A DNA stretch of 64,000 nucleotides from Streptomyces phaeochromogenes (GCF_001418655.1 NZ_LIQZ01000094.1:1-64000), one strand, 5' to 3'. Counted from the first letter of the stretch, positions 26,030 to 35,255 are shown. The notes: generated by a model not told the origin, from the sequence alone. Numbers and translations: made by a program.

Positions 26030-26620
26030 GTGAACGACAGCGACGAGGGCGCGGGGGGCGCTGCCCAGTCCAAGCGGAAGGACGCACGGCGCAACAAAGA
26101 GACCCTGCTCGACGCTGCCGCCGCGGTCTTCGTCACGTCGGGGGTGGAGGCGCCGGTACGTGACATCGCGGCCAAGGCAGGCGTCGGGCTGGGCACGATC
26201 TACCGCCACTTCCCGACTCGGTCGGATCTCGTCATCGCCGTGTACCGGCACCAGGTCGACGCCTGCGCCGAGGCCGGCCCGGCCCTGCTGGAGAGCAGCC
26301 CGACACCGCACGCCGCCCTCGCGCGGTGGGTCGGCCTCTTCGTCGACTTCCTGGTCACCAAGCACGGACTCGCTGCCGCGCTGCAGACCGACAACGCCGG
26401 TTTCGAAACGCTGCACGCCTACTTCCTCGACCGTCTCCTGCCGGTCTGCACCCAGCTCCTCGACGCTGCCGCCGCGTCCGGCGAGATCCGTTCCGACCTG
26501 ACCGCCTACCAACTCATGCGCGGCGTCGGAAACCTCTGCATCGGCGCCGACGGCGATTCCCGCTACGACGCACGTCGACTGGTCGAGCTCCTCGTCGCGG
26601 GACTACGCCAACCGAACTGA
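26030..26620 (+). CDS. TetR-family transcriptional regulator
   Basis: Product of 196 residues from a GTG with a GGAGGGA site upstream. TetR helix-turn-helix: RNKETLLDAAAAVFVTSGVEAPVRDIAAKAGVGLGTIYRHFPTRSDL (about 22-68). The ligand-binding C-terminal domain matches the TetR_C group found with oxidoreductases. The paired palindromes CGGAAC...GTTCCG upstream are its probable operators, and the divergent aldo/keto reductase its target. It probably senses an electrophilic or carbonyl compound; this is inference from context. Confidence 0.92.
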   Translation: MNDSDEGAGGAAQSKRKDARRNKETLLDAAAAVFVTSGVEAPVRDIAAKAGVGLGTIYRHFPTRSDLVIAVYRHQVDACAEAGPALLESSPTPHAALARWVGLFVDFLVTKHGLAAALQTDNAGFETLHAYFLDRLLPVCTQLLDAAAASGEIRSDLTAYQLMRGVGNLCIGADGDSRYDARRLVELLVAGLRQPN

Positions 26621-26720
26621 TCGTGGCAGCCGTGGACGACGGGCTCTTCGGATGGCCGAGGGCGCGCCCTGCCGCGATGAGTTTTGGCGGCGTCGCGAGT
26701 CTGTTCCGGTGAGCGTCGTA

Positions 26721-26748
26721 GACATCGTATGGACGTCGCATACATGTC
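26721..26748. repeat. imperfect palindrome upstream of the DUF899 gene
   Basis: GACAT and ATGTC flank GTATG/CATAC arms around a central GACGTC, with a one-base offset in the left arm. It lies 52 bases before the DUF899 start among several GTCGTA/GTCGCA repeats and could be a regulator site. Confidence 0.4.
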
Positions 26749-26799
26749 GCACAGACGTCGTACGGCGCTGCCCCGGCACGAGACTCCACGGAGGACACC

Positions 26800-27615
26800 A
26801 TGACGACCACGCCCGGCACCGCGAGCAGCGACCTCCCCGGCAAGCCGCCGGTCGTCGACCTGGCCGCCTGGCGGACCGCACGTGATGAGCTGCTGGTCCG
26901 CGAGAAGGCGCACACCCGCGAGGGCGACGCGATTGCCGCTGCCCGGCGGAGGCTGCCGATGGTGGAGCTCGACGGGACGGTCGAGGTCGTCGGGGCCGAC
27001 GGCCCGGCCCCGTTCCTGGACCTGTTCCAGGGGCGCGACGAGCTCGTGGTCTACCAGCACATGTGGTACGACGGCGCGCCGCACCAGGGGCAGTGCGAGG
27101 GCTGCACCACCACGGCCTGGCACGTGAAGGACGCCGTCTACCTCAACGCCCGGGGCGTCTCGTACGCGGTCCTGACCTCGGGAGCGTGGGACGAGGTGGC
27201 TCCGTACGTCGAGTTCATGGGTTACACCCAGCCCTGGTACTCGGTACGGGGCGTGGAGGCGCCGGTCGGCGGAGACATGGGGCACATCGCCTGCTTCCTG
27301 CGCGACGGCGACCGCGTGTTCCTCACCTACTCCACGACAGGCCGTGGCAACGAGCCGGTCAACGGGTCCCTCAGCCTGCTCGACATGACTCCCTACGGCC
27401 GTGGCGAGGCCTGGGAGGACAACCCCGAGGGCCGGTCCGCGATCGGCGAAGTCCGTGAGGGGCACCCGTCCGTGGGCCAACAGGCCTGCTGGTACTGGCG
27501 CTCGGACGCGGACGGCATCGCCACCTGGGGCCCGACCAGCCGCCCCGTGCCGCAGTGGACCCGCCCCGGCGCGACCCCGGCGGAGACCCTCGGCCGCCAG
27601 GGCCACCACCACTGA
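26800..27615 (+). CDS. DUF899 thioredoxin-fold protein
   Basis: Product of 271 residues of the DUF899 family. Conserved parts: VVDLAAWRTARDELLVREKAHTR at the start, PMVELDGTVEV, DLFQGRDELVVYQHMWY, a CxxC-type pair (QCEGCTT, about residues 105-108), and a C-terminal WYWRSD-WGPTSRPVPQW. The fold is thioredoxin-like, and the vicinal cysteines suggest a redox role, but no reaction is established. A GGAGG-type site precedes the ATG. It ends 31 bases from a convergent small membrane protein gene. Confidence 0.88.
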   Translation: MTTTPGTASSDLPGKPPVVDLAAWRTARDELLVREKAHTREGDAIAAARRRLPMVELDGTVEVVGADGPAPFLDLFQGRDELVVYQHMWYDGAPHQGQCEGCTTTAWHVKDAVYLNARGVSYAVLTSGAWDEVAPYVEFMGYTQPWYSVRGVEAPVGGDMGHIACFLRDGDRVFLTYSTTGRGNEPVNGSLSLLDMTPYGRGEAWEDNPEGRSAIGEVREGHPSVGQQACWYWRSDADGIATWGPTSRPVPQWTRPGATPAETLGRQGHHH

Positions 27616-27646
27616 CGCTCCTACGTCGGGACGCCGACCGCCCGTG

Positions 27647-27934
27647 TCACTGGAGCGAGTCGCTTCGAGCCGACTCCTGCCGCTGCTCGTGCTGCTCGTT
27701 CCAGAGGTCGGCGAGCTCGCCGAGTGCGCTGTTGAAGCGGGCGAGCTCCCAGAGCAGGTAGACACTGGCTCCGGCGAACGGTATCCACTCACCCCATCCG
27801 AAGACGAGAACCGGCATGTACAGCAGGCCTGCCAGGACAAAGAACTTGACGAAGATCTCGGCCGCGTACGTCTGCTTGCGGTCGACGGTGACATGCTCTC
27901 CGCGGCCTTGGGTCCACTGCAGGCGCGATCTCAT
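27647..27934 (-). CDS. small membrane protein of unknown function
   Basis: Product of 95 residues with two hydrophobic segments (IFVKFFVLAGLLYMPVLVFGWG and IPFAGASVYLLWELARF) and a charged Glu/Gln-rich C-terminal tail. The ATG has GGGAG five bases upstream, which supports translation. I do not recognise a family. It converges on the DUF899 gene. Confidence 0.6.
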   Translation of the reverse strand: MRSRLQWTQGRGEHVTVDRKQTYAAEIFVKFFVLAGLLYMPVLVFGWGEWIPFAGASVYLLWELARFNSALGELADLWNEQHEQRQESARSDSLQ

Positions 27935-27979
27935 GGCTACTCCCTATGGGCTCCGGATGGACATCATGCCGTCTGTCGC

Positions 27980-28012
27980 TTGGTGAGTGCCAGTACGGAA
28001 TTTGGTGAGTGC
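27980..28012. repeat. two direct repeats spaced by 22 bp
   Basis: TTGGTGAGTGC occurs at 27980-27990 and again at 28002-28012, two helical turns apart, in the divergent region between the small membrane protein gene and the DoxX gene. The form is that of an activator or repressor half-site pair. Confidence 0.5.
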
Positions 28013-28192
28013 TGGTGGGAAATGGGGCCGGTCGGGATCTCGACACAGGCGACTACGATCACGGTGCGCAGGGACATCAAAACCCGTTTGAACCCGGAGC
28101 GCTCCGGACACGTACGGTCAACTAGGGGCTTCTACCCGCATCCTGTGGTTCATGGCCCCCTGATTCCGTAGTGACACTTTCGAGGAGTACCG

Positions 28193-28645
28193 ATGACCAC
28201 CAACCCGCGCCTCGGAGACTGGCTGACGACGCGCCAGCCGTTCGTGCTGGGCCTTTTCCGCATGGTTCTTGGCCTGTTGTTCGCCAGCGAGGGCGCTGCC
28301 ACGGTCTTCGGGGTGCTCGACAGGAAGGCCAGCCCGACGGGTGACTGGCCCTTCTGGTACGCCGGGGTGATCGAGCTGGTGTGCGGCGTTCTGGTTCTCC
28401 TCGGGGTCGCGACCCGCAGCGCGGCGTTCCTCAGCTCGGGCATCATGGCGTTCGCGTACTTCACGGAGCACCAGCAGGACGGCCTCTTCCCCTTGCAGAA
28501 CGGGGGACTTGCACCGGTGCTCTTCTGCTGGGGATTCCTGTTCATCGTGTTCTCCGGCCCCGGTGCCTTCTCCCTCGCGGGACTCGTCGGCCGCGGGAGC
28601 GGCGCGCGTTCCGTCGCCGGCCCGGTGACCGAACAGGCCCGGTAG
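28193..28645 (+). CDS. DoxX-family membrane protein
   Basis: Product of 150 residues with four membrane helices and the DoxX signature LGLFRMVLGLLFASEGAATVFG near the start, and GVIELVCGVLVLLGVATRSAAFL in the middle. DoxX proteins are membrane components of sulfur and redox metabolism, but most have no defined role. GAGG-type ribosome site before the ATG. Its stop lies five bases from that of the convergent response regulator. Confidence 0.88.
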   Translation: MTTNPRLGDWLTTRQPFVLGLFRMVLGLLFASEGAATVFGVLDRKASPTGDWPFWYAGVIELVCGVLVLLGVATRSAAFLSSGIMAFAYFTEHQQDGLFPLQNGGLAPVLFCWGFLFIVFSGPGAFSLAGLVGRGSGARSVAGPVTEQAR

Positions 28646-28650
28646 CGAGC

Positions 28651-29310
28651 TCAGGTCACCAGGCCCTGGCGGTAGGCGTAGACGACGGCTTGGACGCGGT
28701 CGCGGAGGTTGAGCTTGGCGAGGATGCGGGAGACGAAGGTCTTGACGGTCTCCGGGCTGATCACCAGGGTCGCGGCGATCTCGCTGTTGGAGAGGCCGTT
28801 CGCGATGAGCCGAAGGACCTCCAACTCGCGCGGGGTGAGCGGGATGTCGGGTGATGTGCCCTCGGAGGGCCGGATGCGGGCGGCGTACCTGCCCACGAGT
28901 CGGCGCGTCACCTCGGGGTCCAGCAGTGCCGCGCCCGTGCCCACGGTCCGGATCCCGTGGAGCAGTTGGGCCGGCGGCGCGTCCTTGAGCAGGAAGCCGC
29001 TGGCCCCCGCGCGCAGCGCCTCGTAGACGTACTCGTCCAGGTTGAACGTGGTCACCACGAGCACCTTGACGGGACGCGGCACCCCGGCACCGGCCAGCAG
29101 ACGGGTGGCCTCGATGCCGTCCAGCATCGGCATGCGTACGTCCATCACCACGACGTCCGGGTGCACTTGGCCGGCGAGGTCGACCGCGGCCTGTCCGTCT
29201 CCGCACTCGCCGGCCACCTCCATGTCGGGCTGGGCGCCGATGATCGTCACCAGTCCGGTGCGGATCAGCACCTGGTCGTCGCAGACCAGGACCCGGATCG
29301 GTGCGGTCAC
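28651..29310 (-). CDS. NarL/LuxR-family response regulator
   Basis: Product of 219 residues. The receiver domain contains acidic CDD (10-12), phospho-acceptor Asp57 in VVVMDVRMP, and Lys in FLLKDAPP. The C-terminal LuxR-type helix-turn-helix reads LTPRELEVLRLIANGLSNSEIAATLVISPETVKTFVSRIL. GTG start with GGGGAG upstream; it overlaps the TGA of the kinase gene (GTGA), so both are cotranslated. It receives phosphate from the adjacent kinase and probably regulates the CPBP gene and other targets. Confidence 0.93.
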   Translation of the reverse strand: MTAPIRVLVCDDQVLIRTGLVTIIGAQPDMEVAGECGDGQAAVDLAGQVHPDVVVMDVRMPMLDGIEATRLLAGAGVPRPVKVLVVTTFNLDEYVYEALRAGASGFLLKDAPPAQLLHGIRTVGTGAALLDPEVTRRLVGRYAARIRPSEGTSPDIPLTPRELEVLRLIANGLSNSEIAATLVISPETVKTFVSRILAKLNLRDRVQAVVYAYRQGLVT

Positions 29311-30455
29311 GACGGGCTCCCCGCGGGTATGCGTGCCCGTACGACGAAGCCACCGGCCTTCTGCGTGCCCGCGCTGAAGTCGCCGCCCAGGACGTCCACC
29401 CGTTCGCGGAGACCCGCCAGGCCGCGCCCGCTCCCGCCGGGTGAGGCGGCCCGCGAGCCGGAACCGTCCGTACTGACCTCCACGGTGATCTCCCTTTCGG
29501 CGTGGCGCACCTGGACCGAAGTGCGGCTGCCGTGAGCGTATTTGAGGGCGTTGGTCAGGGCCTCCTGCACGACTCGGTAGGCCACGAGGTCGGCGCTGCC
29601 GGTCGACTCCGCCGGTGTGCCCTCCTCGGTGAACTCCACCGGCTGACCGGCCCGGCGCGTCTGCTCCACGAGCGTGAGCAGTCTGCCGACGGACGGTGTT
29701 CTGCCCTCGGTGCCGTGGTCGGGGTTGAGCAGGTCGAGCAGGTGCCGCAGGTCGGTGATGGCCCGCCGGCCGGTGTCGGAGACGGCGGTCAGGGTCTGGT
29801 CGAGGCGATCGGGCGAGGCGGTGAGATAGCGCGCGGCCTCGGCCTGTACGACCATCGCCGTCACGTGATGGGTCACGACGTCGTGCAACTCGCTTGCGAT
29901 GCGGGTGCGTTCGGCGGTGCGGGTGTCCTCGGCGATACGGCTGCGGCGTTCGGCGTCCGCGCCCCGGGTGGAGCGCAGCCACGCCCCGAAACCCCACGCG
30001 AGGACCATCGCCAGATAGAACGTCACGAATCCGATCGGTGGCTCGCCCGAATCGAGCCGGATGAGCGTGATCGCCAGTGGCACGTACGCCACGGAGAAGG
30101 CGATCGCGGCGGTACGCCGGTGCCGTTCCAGATGGGCCCCGACACTCAGCAGCGCGATCGGCAGGGCGGTGCCCGCGAACGAGTGGTAGCCGCGGATCTG
30201 GTCGATGGCGAAGCCGACCGACACCAGGGCGAGGCAGACGGCCGGCCACCGTCGGCGCACGGCGAGCGGGAAGCATTCGAGGGCGATCGCCACGAAGGCC
30301 AGTGCGTCGAGGGGACGGTGCGGCAGGTTGCCGATCTGCGTGCCGTAGAACCCCGGCAGGAACGACGCGGCGATGCACAGCAACCCGATCGGGAGATCCC
30401 GGATCGTGACGTCGGCCCGGTGCCACCACTCGGGGGGCCGCCGAAGACTGATCAT
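29307..30455 (-). CDS. sensor histidine kinase (NarX-like HisKA_3)
   Basis: Product of 382 residues. Four to six membrane helices (about 20-170) form the sensor. A HisKA_3 dimerisation domain follows, with phospho-acceptor His in SELHDVVTHHVTAMVVQAEA. The ATPase domain shows the N box VVQEALTNALKYA and the G box SGRGLAGLRERV. The membrane sensor without a large external loop suggests sensing of the envelope or an intramembrane signal. It overlaps the CPBP gene upstream (ATGA) and the response regulator downstream. Confidence 0.92.
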   Translation of the reverse strand: MISLRRPPEWWHRADVTIRDLPIGLLCIAASFLPGFYGTQIGNLPHRPLDALAFVAIALECFPLAVRRRWPAVCLALVSVGFAIDQIRGYHSFAGTALPIALLSVGAHLERHRRTAAIAFSVAYVPLAITLIRLDSGEPPIGFVTFYLAMVLAWGFGAWLRSTRGADAERRSRIAEDTRTAERTRIASELHDVVTHHVTAMVVQAEAARYLTASPDRLDQTLTAVSDTGRRAITDLRHLLDLLNPDHGTEGRTPSVGRLLTLVEQTRRAGQPVEFTEEGTPAESTGSADLVAYRVVQEALTNALKYAHGSRTSVQVRHAEREITVEVSTDGSGSRAASPGGSGRGLAGLRERVDVLGGDFSAGTQKAGGFVVRARIPAGSPS

Positions 30456-31288
30456 CGGGGGAGTGTAGCGGTGGTGTCGGTCCGCTCGGCTCGCCGACGG
30501 CGGGGCACCACATGGCCGCGCCGGTGGGCCAGCCACATGAACGCGATCGTCGCCAGTACGCAGAACAGCACCGAGTACACGCTTCCCTCCGGGCCGAAGT
30601 CGCCGCCGGTGAGCAGCTTCGGGCCCGACATCGCGGAGTCCAGCAGCCCTTGGGGGGTGTCGTTGCCCGAGACCTCGGTGCTGAAGATGCCGGACGCGGC
30701 GAAGTTCCAGCCGAAGTGCAGACCGATCGGCACCCACAACTTGCGGGTGGCGACGTACGCGGCGGTGAGCATGCCGCCGGCCTCGATGGCGATGGCGGTG
30801 GCGCCCCACACGCTCGCGTTCGGGTTGAGCAGATGCGACAGACCGAACAGGGCACCGGTCAGCACCAGCGCGATCCACGTGCCGATGCGTTCCTCGGTGA
30901 TCCGGAACAGGACGCCGCGGAACAGCAGTTCCTCCGTCACCGCGGCGGCGGCCATGAAGCCGAACAGCCCCGCCGCGCCCGACACCGAGCCCACGCCGTC
31001 GACCTCGTAGTGCCCGGAGGTGAAGAGGTTCACCATGACGGCCCCGAACAGCGCGGCGCCGATCAGCGTTCCGCGGCCTATCGCGACCGGGGCGCCTTCC
31101 AGGGCCACTTCCGTGGACGGGCGGCGCTCGGTCCGCCGTACCACCCACCCGTAGACAACCACCGCGAGCACGGCTGTCGGGACGCCGACGGCCAGTTGGA
31201 GCCACGGGTGGTCCTCCAGCGCGGCAAGCGCCTGACCGCCGATGAACGCGACCGCCGCGACGGCCAAGAATTGCCAGACCAGCCTCAT
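30452..31288 (-). CDS. CPBP-family intramembrane metalloprotease
   Basis: Product of 278 residues with about eight membrane helices. The CPBP (Rce1-like/Abi) motifs are present: EELLFRG in one helix, then GLSHLLNP and LHFGWN with the metal-binding histidines. ATG 31288 has GGAG upstream. It is the first gene of a three-gene operon with the kinase and response regulator, all overlapping by four bases. An intramembrane protease cotranslated with a two-component system suggests that it processes a membrane signal for the kinase, or is itself a regulated output; this is inference. Confidence 0.9.
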   Translation of the reverse strand: MRLVWQFLAVAAVAFIGGQALAALEDHPWLQLAVGVPTAVLAVVVYGWVVRRTERRPSTEVALEGAPVAIGRGTLIGAALFGAVMVNLFTSGHYEVDGVGSVSGAAGLFGFMAAAAVTEELLFRGVLFRITEERIGTWIALVLTGALFGLSHLLNPNASVWGATAIAIEAGGMLTAAYVATRKLWVPIGLHFGWNFAASGIFSTEVSGNDTPQGLLDSAMSGPKLLTGGDFGPEGSVYSVLFCVLATIAFMWLAHRRGHVVPRRRRAERTDTTATLPR

Positions 31289-31493
31289 GAGAACTCCTAC
31301 TCCAGAGCCGCGACCTGAGTGCCGCGGGCTGGGTAGAAAGCTATGGATCCGGCGGCCCGGAATCGTCACCGCTCGGTGGACACCTGCGCGTAGCTCTCTC
31401 GGGGGACAGGGCCTACCGGCCCGCCGGTACAGGGCGCACAGCCCGGCAGGAATTTCGGTTGCCGGTCCAGGTGCCGTGCAGCACGATGCGGGG

Positions 31494-32360
31494 ATGCGCT
31501 TCTCGGTGAACATTCCGAACTTCGGTGACTTCGCCGATCCCAGGACCGTGGCGAAGGTGGCCGCGGCGGCCGAACAGGCAGGGTGGGACGGGCTGTTCGT
31601 CTGGGATCACGTACTGCATCGCAAGCACGGGGACAGACCTTTCGGGGACCCCTGGATGCTGCTGACCGCCGCCGCGCTGGCGACGTCCCGGATCCGGCTG
31701 GGCACGCTGGTCACCCCCGTCGCCCGTCGGCGCCCCCAGCAACTCGCCCGCCAGGTGGCCACCTTGGACGCCGTGAGCGGCGGCCGAGTCACCTTCGCCG
31801 CGGGGCTGGGCGGGCCCGTCGAGGACGAGTACGAGAGTTTCGGCGACACCACCGACCCGAAGGTACTGGCCGAGCGGCTGGACGAGGGCCTGGACCTGCT
31901 CCAGCGATACTGGTCGGGCAAGCCGGTCAACCACGAAGGACGGCACTACGAGGTACGGGACGTGACCTTGCTGCCCGCCACCGTGCAGCGCCCTCGGCCG
32001 CCGGTCTGGGTCGCCGGCTTCTGGCCGAACCGCCCGCCCATGCGCCGGGCCGCCCGCTGGGACGGCGTGGTCCCACTGTTCACCGAGGCCAGGCACGGCC
32101 ACATACCGCCTGTCGACCAGGTCCGCGACCTGGTCGCCTACGTCCGCAAGCAGCGCGAGGACCGGTCCGGCACCCCGTTCGAGATCGTCCTCGGCGGTGC
32201 CACACCGGGCGACGACGCGGCCAGGACCCGCGATCTGATCGGCCCGCTGGCCGAGGCGGGGGCCACCTGGTGGGACGAGCGGCAGATCCAGACCGACGAA
32301 ACACTGGACCGGCTCACACCCGTGCTGCGCCGCATCGAACAGGGGCCGCCGGTCTTGTAG
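31494..32360 (+). CDS. LLM-class F420-dependent oxidoreductase
   Basis: Product of 288 residues of the luciferase-like monooxygenase superfamily. N-terminal MRFSVNIPNFGDFADPRTVAKVAAAAEQAGWDGLFVWDH is the barrel start; conserved TSRIRLGTLVTPVARRRPQQLARQVATLDAVSGGRVTFAAGLG is the cofactor-side region. In actinomycetes these proteins generally use F420. Substrate unknown. It is divergent from the CPBP operon. The ATG is chosen by family length; GGGG precedes it. Confidence 0.88.
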   Translation: MRFSVNIPNFGDFADPRTVAKVAAAAEQAGWDGLFVWDHVLHRKHGDRPFGDPWMLLTAAALATSRIRLGTLVTPVARRRPQQLARQVATLDAVSGGRVTFAAGLGGPVEDEYESFGDTTDPKVLAERLDEGLDLLQRYWSGKPVNHEGRHYEVRDVTLLPATVQRPRPPVWVAGFWPNRPPMRRAARWDGVVPLFTEARHGHIPPVDQVRDLVAYVRKQREDRSGTPFEIVLGGATPGDDAARTRDLIGPLAEAGATWWDERQIQTDETLDRLTPVLRRIEQGPPVL

Positions 32361-32400
32361 TGCGGCGTACTTCTACTGGATCGCGGCTACTGGATCGCTT

Positions 32401-33258
32401 CTACCGGACGTGGAGGAACTCCCCGGCTCCCCGCAGCCGAGTGCGTACGCGCTTCTGGGTGGCGCCGTTGTCGAGGCGGACGTCGAGGGCGCCGGGCATG
32501 GGGGTGTCGGCCCGGCGCCCGGCAGGCAGTCGGGCCGCGTCGAGCCCGTCGCGCCGGGCGATGAGTACGCCGAGTTCATGGCGGCTGAGGGCGTCCGCTC
32601 CGGCGAGGTGGAACATGCCGCCATGATCAGACACCGCGAGCTCCAGCAGCGCGGAAGCCAGGTCTTCGACATGGACCGGGCAGCGGATGTCGTCGGTGAA
32701 CAGGACGCCGTCATGTGTGCCGGCTGCCAGGGCGTGGACCAGACGCTCGTGCACGAACCCGTCAGACCCGTACCCGCCGCGTCCGATGATCAACGACGTA
32801 CGTGCGACCGCGGCGGTCGGCGCCAGGAGCCGCACCGCGGTCTCGGCGGCGGCCTTGGCCGCGCCGTACGGGGTGACCGGGTCGGGCAGGCAGGTCTCGT
32901 CGTAGTGAATCCGGGAACCGGAGAACACCGCGTCGCTGGAGACGTGGACCAGGCGGCACCCGCGTCGCGTCGCGGCCATCGCCACGCGGATCGAGCCGTC
33001 GGCGGTGACCGCCCAGTCGCTTCCTCCGCTCGTGGCGTCGATGACAGCACTGGGGGCCACCGCGGCCAGTACCTCGTCGATGTGCCCGGGGGAGCGAAGA
33101 TCGAGCCGGTGCCACGAGGCTCCGGAAACTCCGGCAGCTCCGGCAATGCCGTCGGGACGGGAACAGTACGTCGCGGCCGTTTCCCAGCCCGCGGCCGTCG
33201 CCCGGCGCACCAGTTCCGTACCGAGAACCCCGCTGCCGCCGATGATCAGGATCTTCAT
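32401..33258 (-). CDS. RmlD-like NDP-sugar reductase / SDR family protein
   Basis: Product of 285 residues. Extended SDR with NAD(P) motif GGSGVLGTE near the N-terminus, and the catalytic-type PYGAAKAAAE (Tyr and Lys) at about residue 130. The segment LVHVSSDAVFSG and RCPVHVEDLASALLELA match dTDP-4-dehydrorhamnose reductase (RmlD)-like proteins. There are no other deoxysugar genes nearby, so it may act on another NDP-sugar or be a general reductase. It converges with the LLM gene. Confidence 0.85.
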   Translation of the reverse strand: MKILIIGGSGVLGTELVRRATAAGWETAATYCSRPDGIAGAAGVSGASWHRLDLRSPGHIDEVLAAVAPSAVIDATSGGSDWAVTADGSIRVAMAATRRGCRLVHVSSDAVFSGSRIHYDETCLPDPVTPYGAAKAAAETAVRLLAPTAAVARTSLIIGRGGYGSDGFVHERLVHALAAGTHDGVLFTDDIRCPVHVEDLASALLELAVSDHGGMFHLAGADALSRHELGVLIARRDGLDAARLPAGRRADTPMPGALDVRLDNGATQKRVRTRLRGAGEFLHVR

Positions 33259-33579
33259 GGCGCCCTACGGTAACCGGGACCGGACCGGCCCGACCCCGAA
33301 GGATCAGGCCGCGGAGCAGGGATGACTCCCTTGATCCTGGACGACTTCCCCCGGAGACCGCGCGCGCCGGGGACGAGTGTGGCACCGTGGACACCAGGCC
33401 CGGCCCGTCACTTCCCCCCGTAGTGGCGGGTCGGGTCTGTCTGTGCTTCCCCAGCCGTTCTGTCGTTGGCGTGTCCAGGCTCCCTGGGGCTGCGGGTCAT
33501 GTCGCGATATGACGCTAGTCTTCTATTCGCGCCGCTGCCCGCGTCGCGCGCAGACGTTCGACAGGACCAGGACGGAAGC
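33259..33579. other. divergent intergenic region
   Basis: A stretch of 321 bases between the divergent SDR and DUF1707 genes. AGGATCA (33300-33306) is complementary to TGATCCT (33332-33338), a weak inverted repeat with a 25-base gap. Nothing else is recognised. Confidence 0.4.
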
Positions 33580-34212
33580 ATGTCGGGAGAGATTTCGCCC
33601 ACCGGGAAGCACTCCGGCTCGTCGCCCGAGCTGCGAGCCTCCCATGCGGACCGGGACCGGGTGGTGGATGTGCTGCGTATCGCGGCGGGGGACGGCCTGC
33701 TGACCGCGGACGAGTTGGACGAGCGCCTGGAAACCGCCCTGTCGGCGCGGACTCTGAGTGAACTGGCCGCGCTCACCGCCGACTTGCCGCCCGTCTCGGC
33801 CGCGACCGGCACGACCGTGGCCGAGGTTAAGGACGTGGTCCGGATCGAACAGGTCCACAGCGGCGCGATCGAGCGCCTGGGGCGCTGGGTGGTGCCGCGG
33901 AGGATGGAACTCGCGGTGACGTTCTGCGCGGTGACACTCGACTTCACTGACGCAGTGATCACTCACGACACCTTGCGAATCGACCTGGCCATGACGGGCA
34001 AGACCCTGACGCTGGTCACGAGGCCGGGCGTCGTGGTCGATACCGATGGTCTGCAGCTGGTGCACAGCAGGGTCAAGTACCGCCAGACTCCGGCGAATCC
34101 TGACACGCCGGTCACTCTGCGAGTGGAACTGGTCGGTCAGAAGGCCCACGGCCGCGTGGTGGTGCGGCCCCGGCGCCGGACGTTCGGGCAGTGGCTGCTG
34201 CGCAGGACCTGA
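33580..34212 (+). CDS. DUF1707 domain protein
   Basis: Product of 210 residues. The DUF1707 domain is near the N-terminus (LRASHADRDRVVDVLRIAAGDGLLTADELDERLETALSARTLSELAALTADLP, about 17-72). A basic C-terminal region with alternating beta-like strands follows, resembling the 2TM-less cell-wall-active antibiotic response type of C-terminal domain. DUF1707 is common in actinomycetes and probably mediates protein interaction; no catalytic role is known. ATG start has GGA-rich upstream sequence. Confidence 0.88.
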   Translation: MSGEISPTGKHSGSSPELRASHADRDRVVDVLRIAAGDGLLTADELDERLETALSARTLSELAALTADLPPVSAATGTTVAEVKDVVRIEQVHSGAIERLGRWVVPRRMELAVTFCAVTLDFTDAVITHDTLRIDLAMTGKTLTLVTRPGVVVDTDGLQLVHSRVKYRQTPANPDTPVTLRVELVGQKAHGRVVVRPRRRTFGQWLLRRT

Positions 34213-34292
34213 TCCCTTTCCGCAGGCGCTTGGCTCCACCGTCGTGAACTGTTGGCGAGGCGAGCTGTGCTTGCGGCCCTCGACCGTCGGCG

Positions 34293-35255
34293 TCAGGTGT
34301 GTTCGGCGGTTCCGTCGCCGCGGCGTGGTGTCGTTGCCCAGGAGGGGAGCCAGGTCGTGTCGGGGAGCGGTGTCAGGCTTCCGAAGTGGTTGATGATCGC
34401 CCGGAGTCCGGGGTGCGGATTCTCGCGGGGGAGGATGAGCGAGAGCGGGTACGCGAGCGTCGGATTCACGACCGGGATGCGGCGCAGGTCGTGGTTCGTC
34501 GGCCAGATGTACCGGTCGCGCGAGCCCACGAGGGTTGCCACGTCCGCGGAGTCCGCGAGGATGTCGAGGAGTACCTCGTTGCCGAAGTTCGGCCCCGCGG
34601 CGTCGATGCGCAGGTCGAAGTCGGTGGCCAGCTGATCGTAGAAATCCGCCCATTCGCTTCGCGGCGCGATACCCGGCACCCAGATCCGGTGCCGGCGCAG
34701 CTGGGCCGGTGTCAGTGTCCGTGCGGAGGCGAGCGGGTGCCTCGGGCCGACGAGGAGTTCCAGCGGGGAGTCGAAGGCGTGGATCATCTGCACGTCGCGC
34801 GGCAGCGTGGCCGGGTCGGTGACCGAGCGGAACGAGGCGTCGATATCGCCTGCCTGGACGGCGGCGACCGCCAGACGCGGATCATTGACCCTGAGGGTCA
34901 CCACGTCGAGGTCGGTCTCGGGATGCGACCGCCAGTAGTCGTGCAGGACGACGGCCTGCGCGGATCGCAGGCCGAGAACGTCGATCCGAAGGGCCCGCGA
35001 GCCCGGTCTGATCGCGGTGATGGCGCGATCGACACCCGTGACGATGCTCCGGGCATGCGGGAGGAAGGCCTGGCCGTCCAGTGTCAGCTCGACCCCTCGG
35101 GCGGTGCGGGTGAACAACCGGACGTCCAGTTCGCGCTCCAGGGTCGCGATCCGCTTCGACACGGCCTGTTGCGTTACGCCGAGCTCGTCGGCCGCGTGTT
35201 GCAGCTGTCCGAGCTCGGCCGCGCGGACGAACGATCGCACCGCCTCGGTATCCAT
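34293..35255 (-). CDS. LysR-family transcriptional regulator
   Basis: Product of 320 residues. LysR helix-turn-helix at the N-terminus (MDTEAVRSFVRAAELGQLQHAADELGVTQQAVSKRIATLERELDVRLF, 1-50) and a type 2 periplasmic-binding effector domain (about 90-300). ATG 35255 gives the canonical N-terminus. It is divergent from the MFS gene at 35379, and CAAC-TGATG-GTTG (35276-35288) in between is a candidate binding site. The MFS exporter is its probable target. Confidence 0.92.
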   Translation of the reverse strand: MDTEAVRSFVRAAELGQLQHAADELGVTQQAVSKRIATLERELDVRLFTRTARGVELTLDGQAFLPHARSIVTGVDRAITAIRPGSRALRIDVLGLRSAQAVVLHDYWRSHPETDLDVVTLRVNDPRLAVAAVQAGDIDASFRSVTDPATLPRDVQMIHAFDSPLELLVGPRHPLASARTLTPAQLRRHRIWVPGIAPRSEWADFYDQLATDFDLRIDAAGPNFGNEVLLDILADSADVATLVGSRDRYIWPTNHDLRRIPVVNPTLAYPLSLILPRENPHPGLRAIINHFGSLTPLPDTTWLPSWATTPRRGDGTAEHT

